64,000 nt of DNA from Chersky-840 sp963764205 (GTDB lineage Bacteria; Actinomycetota; Acidimicrobiia; Acidimicrobiales; UBA8190), in the NCBI GenBank assembly GCA_963764205.1, contig CAVXRN010000006.1, positions 1,550,001-1,614,000 on the forward strand. The letters are read 5' to 3'. The position numbers and the translations under genes are program-made. The notes below the pieces were generated by a model, which was not told the DNA's origin, did not search any database, and saw only the letters and a program-made list of their open reading frames with translations. This document shows, in pieces, positions 35,909-45,607 of this stretch (positions within the stretch are counted from its first letter, which is position 1; each line of letters opens with the position of its first letter).

Positions 35909-36947
35909 TCACTGGGCCGGGACCAAGGACCATGCCCCTTTGAGGAGCAGAGTCGGGTGCCCGCTGCCGTCGGCGGGCACCGTCCAGGTGTCGGTGGCGA
36001 TCGACGCGCCGGCTGACATGGCCGACAGCCCGGCAGTGTTGCCGGTCGACCCGCCGCTGCCCTCGGCGAGCCCGTAGGCGACGGTCGTGTTGTTGAGCCA
36101 TGCCGCCTGGTCGTCCACGTTCCTGGTCTCGGCCAAGGGGTGCGCCTGCATGGTGGAGAGGTTCAACACCGACAGCCGCCATGTGGCCAACGTTCCGGGA
36201 TTGCGCTGTTTGAAGGCGATCTCCTTGCCGTCGGGCGACAGCGACGGGCATTCGACGCCGGTGCGCAGGACGGTCGCCGTCTCCGTCGTGACGTCGCCCT
36301 CGATGAGGTAGGTCTCGGAGCCCGAGCCCAGTGTGGCGTAGAAGTGGTGGTTGTCCGGCGCGAACGTCACACCCCAGAAGTTGAAGTTGGCGTTCTCGAA
36401 GGCACTCCCGTCGCGGGTCACCTGCAGCTTCTCCAGGTCGAACATGATCTTGCCCGTCTGCAGATCGATGATGTACGTGCGGGTCGAGAACCCGCTCGTG
36501 GCGTAGGAGTCCGCGCCGACGAAGTTCGTGGTCGCCCCGTAGTGGCCGTCCCGAGAGACCGCGGCCCGGCTCGGATAGCCCTGGAGGGGGACGCTGTAGA
36601 GACGCGTGAACGAGGCGTCGAATACGAGCGCCTGCGGTGAGCGGTAGAGCCCGCCGGTTCCGCCCGTGACGCAGACCCCTCGCCCCCCGGCGTAGGCGAC
36701 GCGCGCGCATTTCGAGCGCGGTGAGGGCCCGTTGCGCCCCCGGGTCCGAGGACGAGGTCACCTCGAGCGTCCCGTAGTCCTTGTCCAACGTGGTGCTGCG
36801 GAACAAGAGGAAGGGCCGGTTGGTGAGCGAGGCGACCGACACGTCGCCCCCGCTGTCGGGGATCACCGCGAACGTGATGACCGCCACCGCGACGAGGGCG
36901 ACGACGATCAACACGGCCCACCGACGACCGTTCACCGACGACCACAC
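35909..36947 (-). pseudogene. TolB/WD40-like propeller membrane protein with a +1 frameshift
   Basis: The N-terminal part starts at GTG 36947 (GGAGA nine bases upstream): VWSSVNGRRWAVLIVVALVAVAVITFAVIPD is a signal-anchor, followed by LFRSTTLDKDYGTLEVTS. At 36710-36712 the frame breaks at CTCGAAAT: dropping one A restores ...LTALECARVAYAGGRGVCVTGGTGGLY and continues in frame to the stop at 35909. The C-terminal part has propeller-like FENANFNFWGVTFAPDNHHFYATLG and CPSLSPDGKEIAFKQ (TolB-type SPDG.EIAF). Intact it would be about 345 residues. It may be a real mutation or a sequence error; convergent to the giant protein gene. Confidence 0.72.
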
Positions 36948-37088
36948 CCTTTCATCTCCACACTCTACGCCTGCTGATTCCGGTATTGCCTTTCCAGTAA
37001 CTGCGCGCAGCGCGAACAACTCCACCACAACGCGACTTCAGCGTTCTGACGGAGGTGCCGAGACAGAGCCAAACGAACGGAGCAAGCG

Positions 37089-39224
37089 ATGCGGCGAAAG
37101 TCTTGGTTGGTTGTCCCGGTGGTCGGCATCATCCTCCTGTCCCTCGCAGTGGGACACCAACCAGTCGGAGCGTCGGCGTCACCCTCGGCCGTCTCCATCG
37201 ACAACAGCGCCATGGCCTTCGGGCGCAACGCGCAGACGGCCACGGTATCGAGTAACCCGGGGGAATTGGCCGTCGCCTACGTCGCGGCCGACGGGGACGT
37301 CCCCGGCCAGACCGTGAAGGTGAGCGGGGGCAATCTCAACTGGTCACGAGTGGCACGATCCAACAACGAGCTGGGCGACGCCGAGATCTGGAGCGCCACC
37401 GCCACGGGTGCCTCGATCGCGGTGACCGCCAAGCCCAAGGTGTCGGGTCTCAACACCGAGCTCACGGTGGTCACCTACAAGAACGCCTCGGGCGTCGGCA
37501 CGTCGGCCACGGCGTCGGCACCCGTGGGAGCTCCGACGATCAGCCTCACCCCCACCTCCTCGGGGGGGCTCGTCAGTGCCGTCGGATTCGACTGGACCAA
37601 CGCCGTCACCCGGACCCTCTCCCCGGGTGAGGCGCTGCTCAACCAGAACACCGACCCCGCCGGTGACACCTACTGGGCCCAGTACGCCACGGCGTCGACC
37701 ACCGCCGGCAAGAGTGCGACCCTGAGCGACACAGCGCCCACCGTCGACCAATGGGACCTCGCCGCAGTCGAGGTCGTCCCGGCCGCAGCAGGGACGACCG
37801 GGACCGGCGGGACCGGCGGGACGAGCGGGACGAGCGGGACGGGCACGAGCGGCTCGACGACCGGCGGCTCGGCCGGGTCGGTCGGTTCGACGACATCCAC
37901 CTCGGGTGGATCCTCGACCACGACGAGCTCGTCGAGTACGACGTCGACGTCGAGCACCACGACCACCTCGTCGACCACCACCACGACCGCGGGCCCGAGC
38001 CCGACACTGGCGGGCGTGGTGCTCGTGCCCATCGACGGCGGTACGAACTTCTACTCCGGCCACGGCTACACCAAGGCCGCGCCGCTCGACAACCCCAACT
38101 TCTTCCCCATCGGGATCTGGTACCCGTCGCTCAACTACACCAGCGACGTCACCACGTACAAGAGCCTCGACATCAACATGCTGGACCGGCCCGACCAGTA
38201 CTGCAATCTCAGCCTGCTGGCGGGCACCGGGATCTACGCCATCCCCCAGTACGGCGAGTGTGGGGGAGCGAACGGTGCCGGCATCGGCAACGAGTCGGTC
38301 GGGTTGTTCACCGACGACGAGGTGGACATGAACTACGGGCCCGGGGCGGGCTACACCTACCTCCAGAATCTGATCAACGCCGTGCCCGCCAGCCTCAAGT
38401 CGGGCCGGTTCTTCTGGAGCAACTACGGCAAGGGTGTGCAGCTGTGGGAGACCAACGCCCAGGCGGCACAGTTCGTCAACGACTACCAGCAGACGGTCAG
38501 TGACGACTTCTACTGGTTCACCGACACCAACATCAACTCACCGTGGAACGCCGCTCCGTGGAACCAGTGCGCCCAGTTCTACGGGCTCAACCAGGACTGC
38601 ACCACCGACCAGGCGCAGCGGGGCAGCAACTACGGCTCGGCTATCGACGCCATCCGCGCCTTGGAGAGCCCCAGTGGGGGTGAGCCCATCTGGGCCTTCG
38701 TCGAGGACGGCTACCCGGGCAGTGGTTCGGACTCGTTGCACATCACCCCCAGCGAGATGAACTGGGCCATCTGGTCCTCGATCATCCACGGAGCCCGGGG
38801 AGTCATCTACTTCAACCACTCCTTCAGCGGGCCGGCTCAGGATGACAACAACTTCGAAAACCCGTACTACACCACGAGCGGCATCACACCGCAGGCCATG
38901 GCCACCGACGCGCTGATCAAGTCCCTGGCCCCGGTGCTCAACGACGACACGGCCAAGGGGTATGTGACCGCCACCCCGGCACCGACGAACTTCGCCGGGA
39001 TCGAGACCATGGCCAAGTACCACGCCGGGACCTACACGATCTTCGCCGACACCCGTGACTCGCAGACCACCACCAACATCGCGGCGACCTTCCACGTCGC
39101 GGATCCCGCCGCCACGTCGGTCACCGTCGTGAACGAGAACCGCACCATCCCGGTGGTCAACGGCACGTTCACCGACACCTTCGCCACGGGGGCGACGGTG
39201 CACATCTACCAGGTGAACGGCTAG
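37089..39224 (+). CDS. Secreted protein A: beta-sandwich module + TTSS linker + glycoside-hydrolase-like domain
   Basis: 711 residues. Signal peptide (SWLVVPVVGIILLSLAVG), a module at about 35-235 (SIDNSAMAFGR...LAVAYVAADG...NNELGDAEIWSATA...DTYWAQYATAS...QWDLAAVEVVP), a Gly/Thr/Ser linker of about 70 residues, then from about residue 308 the TIM-barrel glycoside-hydrolase-like domain (FFPIGIWYPSLNYTSD, LFTDDEVDMNYG, PIWAFVEDGYP, IHGARGVIYFNHSF). ATG 37089 has gagcaagc upstream, a weak site. First of three consecutive genes with an identical C-terminal domain. Likely acts on an extracellular glycan; activity is inferred from fold resemblance only. Confidence 0.8.
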   Translation: MRRKSWLVVPVVGIILLSLAVGHQPVGASASPSAVSIDNSAMAFGRNAQTATVSSNPGELAVAYVAADGDVPGQTVKVSGGNLNWSRVARSNNELGDAEIWSATATGASIAVTAKPKVSGLNTELTVVTYKNASGVGTSATASAPVGAPTISLTPTSSGGLVSAVGFDWTNAVTRTLSPGEALLNQNTDPAGDTYWAQYATASTTAGKSATLSDTAPTVDQWDLAAVEVVPAAAGTTGTGGTGGTSGTSGTGTSGSTTGGSAGSVGSTTSTSGGSSTTTSSSSTTSTSSTTTTSSTTTTTAGPSPTLAGVVLVPIDGGTNFYSGHGYTKAAPLDNPNFFPIGIWYPSLNYTSDVTTYKSLDINMLDRPDQYCNLSLLAGTGIYAIPQYGECGGANGAGIGNESVGLFTDDEVDMNYGPGAGYTYLQNLINAVPASLKSGRFFWSNYGKGVQLWETNAQAAQFVNDYQQTVSDDFYWFTDTNINSPWNAAPWNQCAQFYGLNQDCTTDQAQRGSNYGSAIDAIRALESPSGGEPIWAFVEDGYPGSGSDSLHITPSEMNWAIWSSIIHGARGVIYFNHSFSGPAQDDNNFENPYYTTSGITPQAMATDALIKSLAPVLNDDTAKGYVTATPAPTNFAGIETMAKYHAGTYTIFADTRDSQTTTNIAATFHVADPAATSVTVVNENRTIPVVNGTFTDTFATGATVHIYQVNG

Positions 39225-39241
39225 GAACGGGAGGGCGACGC
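37890..39241 (+). repeat. Long direct repeat, copy A
   Basis: Matches copy B (39611-40962) at a constant offset of 1721 bases. I saw one substitution in the linker (t at 37936, c at 39657) and one a few bases after the stop. The part from 38008 also matches copy C. Confidence 0.93.
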
Positions 39242-39421
39242 CGATGAGGAGTCGCACACGCAAGAGTGGGCGTCGAACGTCGGTTCCGGAAACGGTGTTC
39301 GACGATCATCGGCGACACACGTCAAACGATTCAGGTGATGCGCGACAACCTTGTATGAGAGCGCGTCTTCTGTTGTAGCGCGCAGTTGTATGGGTGTGGG
39401 TCGTTTGCTAGGGAGGGACAC

Positions 39422-40945
39422 ATGAATACCCTCCTGCGACACCGCGCGCCCCGTCATCGTCGGCATCGTCCCGGTCGTTGGATCGCGATCGGCGTGTCGT
39501 TGACTGTTCTCTTCAGCATGGCGGCAGCGCGGCCGTCGTGGACGTCGCATCAATCGCATCGAAACCACTGGCACTCCCAGAACACGACGACAACGGACCC
39601 GTCCGACCCGACGACATCCACCTCGGGTGGATCCTCGACCACGACGAGCTCGTCGAGCACGACGTCGACGTCGAGCACCACGACCACCTCGTCGACCACC
39701 ACCACGACCGCGGGCCCGAGCCCGACACTGGCGGGCGTGGTGCTCGTGCCCATCGACGGCGGTACGAACTTCTACTCCGGCCACGGCTACACCAAGGCCG
39801 CGCCGCTCGACAACCCCAACTTCTTCCCCATCGGGATCTGGTACCCGTCGCTCAACTACACCAGCGACGTCACCACGTACAAGAGCCTCGACATCAACAT
39901 GCTGGACCGGCCCGACCAGTACTGCAATCTCAGCCTGCTGGCGGGCACCGGGATCTACGCCATCCCCCAGTACGGCGAGTGTGGGGGAGCGAACGGTGCC
40001 GGCATCGGCAACGAGTCGGTCGGGTTGTTCACCGACGACGAGGTGGACATGAACTACGGGCCCGGGGCGGGCTACACCTACCTCCAGAATCTGATCAACG
40101 CCGTGCCCGCCAGCCTCAAGTCGGGCCGGTTCTTCTGGAGCAACTACGGCAAGGGTGTGCAGCTGTGGGAGACCAACGCCCAGGCGGCACAGTTCGTCAA
40201 CGACTACCAGCAGACGGTCAGTGACGACTTCTACTGGTTCACCGACACCAACATCAACTCACCGTGGAACGCCGCTCCGTGGAACCAGTGCGCCCAGTTC
40301 TACGGGCTCAACCAGGACTGCACCACCGACCAGGCGCAGCGGGGCAGCAACTACGGCTCGGCTATCGACGCCATCCGCGCCTTGGAGAGCCCCAGTGGGG
40401 GTGAGCCCATCTGGGCCTTCGTCGAGGACGGCTACCCGGGCAGTGGTTCGGACTCGTTGCACATCACCCCCAGCGAGATGAACTGGGCCATCTGGTCCTC
40501 GATCATCCACGGAGCCCGGGGAGTCATCTACTTCAACCACTCCTTCAGCGGGCCGGCTCAGGATGACAACAACTTCGAAAACCCGTACTACACCACGAGC
40601 GGCATCACACCGCAGGCCATGGCCACCGACGCGCTGATCAAGTCCCTGGCCCCGGTGCTCAACGACGACACGGCCAAGGGGTATGTGACCGCCACCCCGG
40701 CACCGACGAACTTCGCCGGGATCGAGACCATGGCCAAGTACCACGCCGGGACCTACACGATCTTCGCCGACACCCGTGACTCGCAGACCACCACCAACAT
40801 CGCGGCGACCTTCCACGTCGCGGATCCCGCCGCCACGTCGGTCACCGTCGTGAACGAGAACCGCACCATCCCGGTGGTCAACGGCACGTTCACCGACACC
40901 TTCGCCACGGGGGCGACGGTGCACATCTACCAGGTGAACGGCTAG
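39422..40945 (+). CDS. Secreted protein B: short linker + the same glycoside-hydrolase-like domain
   Basis: 507 residues. A strongly basic N-terminus (MNTLLRHRAPRHRRHRPGR) and hydrophobic segment (WIAIGVSLTVLFSMAAA) form the export signal. No beta-sandwich module is present: a short His/Ser/Thr stretch leads straight into the STTTSSSSTT linker and the catalytic-like domain, which is identical in protein to that of protein A. ATG 39422 is set by a strong ribosome site (gggaggga, six bases upstream). From 39611 the DNA matches 37890 onwards almost base for base. Confidence 0.82.
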   Translation: MNTLLRHRAPRHRRHRPGRWIAIGVSLTVLFSMAAARPSWTSHQSHRNHWHSQNTTTTDPSDPTTSTSGGSSTTTSSSSTTSTSSTTTTSSTTTTTAGPSPTLAGVVLVPIDGGTNFYSGHGYTKAAPLDNPNFFPIGIWYPSLNYTSDVTTYKSLDINMLDRPDQYCNLSLLAGTGIYAIPQYGECGGANGAGIGNESVGLFTDDEVDMNYGPGAGYTYLQNLINAVPASLKSGRFFWSNYGKGVQLWETNAQAAQFVNDYQQTVSDDFYWFTDTNINSPWNAAPWNQCAQFYGLNQDCTTDQAQRGSNYGSAIDAIRALESPSGGEPIWAFVEDGYPGSGSDSLHITPSEMNWAIWSSIIHGARGVIYFNHSFSGPAQDDNNFENPYYTTSGITPQAMATDALIKSLAPVLNDDTAKGYVTATPAPTNFAGIETMAKYHAGTYTIFADTRDSQTTTNIAATFHVADPAATSVTVVNENRTIPVVNGTFTDTFATGATVHIYQVNG

Positions 40946-40962
40946 GAACAGGAGGGCGAACA
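39611..40962 (+). repeat. Long direct repeat, copy B
   Basis: Covers the linker, the whole glycoside-hydrolase-like domain, the stop and about 17 bases beyond. Essentially identical to copy A. Confidence 0.93.
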
Positions 40963-41060
40963 AATCGTGAGTCAAGTGAAATAGAATCAAACTTATGGTA
41001 AAAGTATAGATACCGCCCTTGGTAAGCGTGTGAACACCACGTGCAGTTGTTCGTGGACAC
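40963..41060 (+). promoter_or_regulatory. AT-rich probable promoter region of secreted protein C
   Basis: An AT-rich island (aaatagaatcaaacttatgg, then taaaagtatagatacc) in the 288-base gap before gene C contains a TATAGAT-like -10 candidate near 41005. No clear -35 box. Base composition differs sharply from surrounding genes. Confidence 0.35.
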
Positions 41061-41233
41061 GCAAACGAAGTTTGGGCAGGTGGCGAGCGAGTCACTAGTC
41101 GGTGACTTCGTGTTTCGGCCGCTCATCGTGGGCAAGAAAACGGTGCTCGCGCGTGCAGATTGCTGCGCACCCCGGCACGACGACGTCGAGCCACCGCTAC
41201 GGTCGATGTCGTACGAGGCGCGAGGGGGGGCTC

Positions 41234-43249
41234 ATGCGACAACGTTCGTATGCGACAGGTGCCATTCGATCGGTTCGATCCGTGCAATCCGCGTGGTTCG
41301 TCCTCTGTGCGTTGGCTGCGGTGAGCATCGTCTTGGTCGCCGTGCCGCAAGATCCGGCCGTCGCCGCCACGCCGGCAACGGTCATCGCCCACACCTCTGT
41401 CGCATTCGGTCGCGGTGCGCAAACCGTCACGGTCCCGAGCACGAGCCGGCAGTTGGCCATCGCCTACGTCTCGGTCGACGCCACCAAGGCTCGTCAGACC
41501 GTCACGGTGCGCGGAGGAGGGCTGTCGTGGAAGCGGATCAAGCGGTCGAACGCGCTCCTCGGTGACGCCGAGATCTGGTCGGCGACAACGGGAGGCGCCG
41601 CGTTGTCGGTGACGGCCACGCCCAAACAGCCGGGGGTGGACACGGAGCTCACGGTCCTCACGTACGCCGGGACGGCACGGGTGGTGGCATCGGCGAAGGC
41701 GGCGGGAACCACGGCACCGGTCATCACCCTCAAACGGAAGAAGTTCGTCGGGCTGGTCAGCATGGTGGGGTTCATCGGCGCCAACCCTGTCCGCCCCTCC
41801 CCGGTCGCAGGCGAATCCCTCCTGAGCGAGAACGCCGACACCGCCGGGGACAGCTACTGGGTCCAAGACACGACCGCCTTGACGACGGGCACGGTCGCGA
41901 TGACCCAGCGCGACCTGGGCCCGACAGGCGACAGCTGGGACCTCGCCGCGGTCGAGGTGACGACGTCTTCAACTGCGGCGCCCCCGCCGCCGAAGTTGAC
42001 CACGACCACCACCGCCGCTCCCCACTCGACTGTGGCGGGCGTGGTGCTCGTGCCCATCGACGGCGGTACGAACTTCTACTCCGGCCACGGCTACACCAAG
42101 GCCGCGCCGCTCGACAACCCCAACTTCTTCCCCATCGGGATCTGGTACCCGTCGCTCAACTACACCAGCGACGTCACCACGTACAAGAGCCTCGACATCA
42201 ACATGCTGGACCGGCCCGACCAGTACTGCAATCTCAGCCTGCTGGCGGGCACCGGGATCTACGCCATCCCCCAGTACGGCGAGTGTGGGGGAGCGAACGG
42301 TGCCGGCATCGGCAACGAGTCGGTCGGGTTGTTCACCGACGACGAGGTGGACATGAACTACGGGCCCGGGGCGGGCTACACCTACCTCCAGAATCTGATC
42401 AACGCCGTGCCCGCCAGCCTCAAGTCGGGCCGGTTCTTCTGGAGCAACTACGGCAAGGGTGTGCAGCTGTGGGAGACCAACGCCCAGGCGGCACAGTTCG
42501 TCAACGACTACCAGCAGACGGTCAGTGACGACTTCTACTGGTTCACCGACACCAACATCAACTCACCGTGGAACGCCGCTCCGTGGAACCAGTGCGCCCA
42601 GTTCTACGGGCTCAACCAGGACTGCACCACCGACCAGGCGCAGCGGGGCAGCAACTACGGCTCGGCTATCGACGCCATCCGCGCCTTGGAGAGCCCCAGT
42701 GGGGGTGAGCCCATCTGGGCCTTCGTCGAGGACGGCTACCCGGGCAGTGGTTCGGACTCGTTGCACATCACCCCCAGCGAGATGAACTGGGCCATCTGGT
42801 CCTCGATCATCCACGGAGCCCGGGGAGTCATCTACTTCAACCACTCCTTCAGCGGGCCGGCTCAGGATGACAACAACTTCGAAAACCCGTACTACACCAC
42901 GAGCGGCATCACACCGCAGGCCATGGCCACCGACGCGCTGATCAAGTCCCTGGCCCCGGTGCTCAACGACGACACGGCCAAGGGGTATGTGACCGCCACC
43001 CCGGCACCGACGAACTTCGCCGGGATCGAGACCATGGCCAAGTACCACGCCGGGACCTACACGATCTTCGCCGACACCCGTGACTCGCAGACCACCACCA
43101 ACATCGCGGCGACCTTCCACGTCGCGGATCCCGCCGCCACGTCGGTCACCGTCGTGAACGAGAACCGCACCATCCCGGTGGTCAACGGCACGTTCACCGA
43201 CACCTTCGCCACGGGGGCGACGGTGCACATCTACCAGGTGAACGGCTAG
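41234..43249 (+). CDS. Secreted protein C: divergent beta-sandwich module + the same glycoside-hydrolase-like domain
   Basis: 671 residues. Signal peptide (SAWFVLCALAAVSIVLVAV), then a module related to that of protein A but clearly diverged (VAFGRGAQTVTV...LAIAYVSVDAT...NALLGDAEIWSATTG...DSYWVQDTTAL...SWDLAAVEVTT), a short PPPPKLTTTTTAAP linker, and the same domain of about 404 residues as A and B. ATG 41234 follows a purine-rich gagggggg. The junction to identical DNA lies at 42033, right after the linker. Head is therefore old and diverged, tail recent or conversion-maintained. Confidence 0.82.
   Translation: MRQRSYATGAIRSVRSVQSAWFVLCALAAVSIVLVAVPQDPAVAATPATVIAHTSVAFGRGAQTVTVPSTSRQLAIAYVSVDATKARQTVTVRGGGLSWKRIKRSNALLGDAEIWSATTGGAALSVTATPKQPGVDTELTVLTYAGTARVVASAKAAGTTAPVITLKRKKFVGLVSMVGFIGANPVRPSPVAGESLLSENADTAGDSYWVQDTTALTTGTVAMTQRDLGPTGDSWDLAAVEVTTSSTAAPPPPKLTTTTTAAPHSTVAGVVLVPIDGGTNFYSGHGYTKAAPLDNPNFFPIGIWYPSLNYTSDVTTYKSLDINMLDRPDQYCNLSLLAGTGIYAIPQYGECGGANGAGIGNESVGLFTDDEVDMNYGPGAGYTYLQNLINAVPASLKSGRFFWSNYGKGVQLWETNAQAAQFVNDYQQTVSDDFYWFTDTNINSPWNAAPWNQCAQFYGLNQDCTTDQAQRGSNYGSAIDAIRALESPSGGEPIWAFVEDGYPGSGSDSLHITPSEMNWAIWSSIIHGARGVIYFNHSFSGPAQDDNNFENPYYTTSGITPQAMATDALIKSLAPVLNDDTAKGYVTATPAPTNFAGIETMAKYHAGTYTIFADTRDSQTTTNIAATFHVADPAATSVTVVNENRTIPVVNGTFTDTFATGATVHIYQVNG
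42033..43249 (+). repeat. Long direct repeat, copy C
   Basis: Corresponds to 38008-39224 at offset 4025. Identity starts just after the Thr-rich linker and ends exactly at the stop codon; the downstream bases differ from copies A and B. Confidence 0.93.
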
Positions 43250-43307
43250 GTTGCGCTACGGCTCTGGGGTGGTGCCCGTCTATGAGCACCGGACGAGGAG
43301 CCAGTGC

Positions 43308-44120
43308 TCAGCAGCGCTCGAACCAAAACGACGAGGGGTCGCCCGCGGTACGGAACGAGGAGAACGCCTTGTAGAGCAGGTCCTCATGGTTGAGGACCAT
43401 GTGACGGGCTGACCAGACCACCCGAAACTCGCTGTTGTAGGCGAGGAAGGCTTGGAGCAGGTACTGCTCGGTTGGGAACATACGATCGTTCAGAAGCCAT
43501 GAGGCCGGGTATTCGGCGGGAAGGAAGATGTCGTGCACGTGCACGATGACACCGGAAGCCAACCGCGGCACGATCTCCAAGAATTCGAAGGCGACATCAC
43601 CGCCGGTGCGGAGCACATGGGAGGAGTCGATGAAGACGATGTCTCCCGCCGATAGCCCTTGAAACAGGCTCACGTCGACATCCTCGACCCGGGTTCGTCG
43701 CCAGTCGACGGGGAGGCCGGTCACGTCCGCTCGGGGCTCCGGGTCGATACAGACGATCTTGCCGTACCCGTTCTCAGCGATCGCCCGGGCAGCCACCTTC
43801 GTCGAGTTGCCCGAGCCGATCTCGACGATCTGGTGCGGACGGCGGAGCCGGATCATCGCATAGTAGGTCTCTGAGTCGACGGGGCCGTACATGTTGTTCT
43901 TCAGGTCATACCAATCGGCGAGCCGGTCATATTCGTCTCGCATCGTGGTGATCTGATCGAGCAACTCGACCTGGGCGTCGTCTCTGAGGTCGATACCTAC
44001 CAGTTCCGTACGCCGGTCGAGCCCGACCAGCCTCCGGGTGTCAGGTATCGGATCCCACGGTCCCACCCTGGTCACGTGGACTCCTGCCTGCTCTAACAGT
44101 CGGAACGCCGCTGCCTTCAT
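43308..44120 (-). CDS. Class I SAM-dependent methyltransferase
   Basis: 270 residues. The SAM-binding core is IVEIGSGNSTKVAARAIAENG (motif I with GSGNS), then IVCIDPEPR (acidic ribose-binding end of strand 2) and DIVFIDSSHVLRTGGDVAFEF (motif with DSSH). VIVHVHDIFLPAEYP has a His/Asp pair as in the Methyltransf_24/cephalosporin-hydroxylase-type group. It likely methylates a sugar or glycan; substrate unknown. It is on the minus strand beside the NAD-dependent epimerase gene, 76 bases away, so they may be co-transcribed. Confidence 0.85.
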   Translation of the reverse strand: MKAAAFRLLEQAGVHVTRVGPWDPIPDTRRLVGLDRRTELVGIDLRDDAQVELLDQITTMRDEYDRLADWYDLKNNMYGPVDSETYYAMIRLRRPHQIVEIGSGNSTKVAARAIAENGYGKIVCIDPEPRADVTGLPVDWRRTRVEDVDVSLFQGLSAGDIVFIDSSHVLRTGGDVAFEFLEIVPRLASGVIVHVHDIFLPAEYPASWLLNDRMFPTEQYLLQAFLAYNSEFRVVWSARHMVLNHEDLLYKAFSSFRTAGDPSSFWFERC

Positions 44121-44196
44121 TTCCCAACTGACCTTTCTGGTCCGTTACGTACGTAGTCGTGGACAGCACCATCTGCGATGTGGGCGAACGACATCG

Positions 44197-45243
44197 CTAG
44201 GTCGAGGACGAGCCGCCGACGGGAGCCTGCTCCTGGCGCCACCACGCCACCAACTCCTTCAGTCCCCGACGCAGGTCCACCTCGGCGCTGAACCCGAGGC
44301 GCTCGGTGGCCCGCCCGGTGTCAGCCAGGCGGCGGGGGACGGCGTTGACGCGGCGTTCGGGGCCGTACTCCGGAGTCTGGTCTGAACCCATGACCTCGAG
44401 CAGCGCCGAGGCCAGCTCGTTGATGCTGATCTCGACCCCGCCCGCCACGTTGAAGACCTCGTCGGTCGCGTCGGACTCCGCCGCGAGGATGTTGGCCCGG
44501 GCGACGTCGTCGACAAAGACGAAGTCCATCGTCTGGCTGCCGTCGCCCAGGATGAGCGGGGCCTCACCGGCTGCGATGCGCTCCATCCAACGGACCAGCA
44601 CCTCGGTGTACACCCCGTGGATGTCCATGCGGGGCCCGTAGACGTTGAAGTAGCGCAAGGCGACGTAGTCGAGCCCGTACATGTCGAAGAAGCTGCGGAG
44701 CATCCCTTCGTTGAAGACCTTGGCTGCGCCGTAGAACGTCCGGTTGTCCCAGGGATGATGGTCCTCCCGGGTGGGAAAGGTCTCGGCCAACCCGTACACC
44801 GACGCGGACGAGGCGGCGACGACCTTGCGCACCTTGGCCTCCACGGCCGCCTCGAGGACGTCGAAGGTCGCGTCGACCATGGTCTGCAGGGCCAGACGGG
44901 GCTCCTCCGCGCACTGGGTGATCCGGATGGCGGCCTGGTGGAACACCACATCGGCGCCGGCCATGAGCTCACGCAGCACGGCCCGGTTGGCGATGTCCTC
45001 CTCCACGATCGACACCCGTCCCGACTCGAGCGCCCGGGCCAGGTTGGCCCGGCGGCCCCGCACCAAGTTGTCGAGCACCACCACCGTGGCGACGTCCCGA
45101 TCGATGAGCTGGTCGACGATGGTCGAGCCGATCGTGCCCGCCCCTCCGGTCACGAGCACGCGAGCACCTGCCAACGGCACGGCGGTCACGACCGACCTCG
45201 GGTCCCCGTCGACAGGGGACCGGGGCCCCACGATCCGTGACAT
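44197..45243 (-). CDS. NAD-dependent epimerase/dehydratase (nucleotide-sugar)
   Basis: Extended short-chain dehydrogenase of 348 residues. Rossmann motif VLVTGGAGTIGSTIVDQL, acidic strand-2 end VVLDNLVRG, DVVFHQAAI, catalytic SSASVYG and YGAAK (Tyr-x-x-x-Lys), LRYFNVYGPRMD and MDFVFVDDVARANILA. It is most like UDP-glucose/UDP-GlcNAc 4-epimerases and UDP-glucuronate epimerases; exact substrate not determined. It is the first gene on the minus strand of block 2, divergent from the aminotransferase gene. Confidence 0.92.
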   Translation of the reverse strand: MSRIVGPRSPVDGDPRSVVTAVPLAGARVLVTGGAGTIGSTIVDQLIDRDVATVVVLDNLVRGRRANLARALESGRVSIVEEDIANRAVLRELMAGADVVFHQAAIRITQCAEEPRLALQTMVDATFDVLEAAVEAKVRKVVAASSASVYGLAETFPTREDHHPWDNRTFYGAAKVFNEGMLRSFFDMYGLDYVALRYFNVYGPRMDIHGVYTEVLVRWMERIAAGEAPLILGDGSQTMDFVFVDDVARANILAAESDATDEVFNVAGGVEISINELASALLEVMGSDQTPEYGPERRVNAVPRRLADTGRATERLGFSAEVDLRRGLKELVAWWRQEQAPVGGSSST

Positions 45244-45607
45244 TGCACGCCCGCATCGTATCGGTGCTCCACCGACAATTGCTACTTACCGTCACCACTC
45301 ACGCGCCCTCTTTGCGATCTTGACCGCTCCTGGTGCAAAATCGGAGGCACCTCGTGCTGATCACCACACTCAGTGCCAAACCGGAAGAACGGGAGATGAT
45401 CAACACACGCCTCTCCTGGCCCATCGGCCACATTGGCGCGGGTCGACCCAATTTCTTGCCACGTTCCGTATCGGAGCAAATGCGTGACACAAGATCTACA
45501 CGTATCGGTTGGGGGGTCGGGCGCTCCTTTGAGCATGATCCTTCCTGGTCAGCGTGCTTGGAGCAGTCCTGGGTCCCCGTCGGGCCCGCTATGCACGTAT
45601 TGGCACG
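45244..45607. other. 364-bp divergent intergenic region
   Basis: Separates the epimerase (minus) and aminotransferase (plus). No gene-like frame with family resemblance. Composition is slightly AT-richer and it must contain both promoters. A small inverted repeat GGTGC...GCACC lies near 45332-45352. Confidence 0.55.

Noticed and set aside
32684..43249. CRISPR array or mobile-element repeats
   Set aside because: The repeats are long, coding and in frame; there are no short repeats with spacers, terminal inverted repeats or transposase genes.
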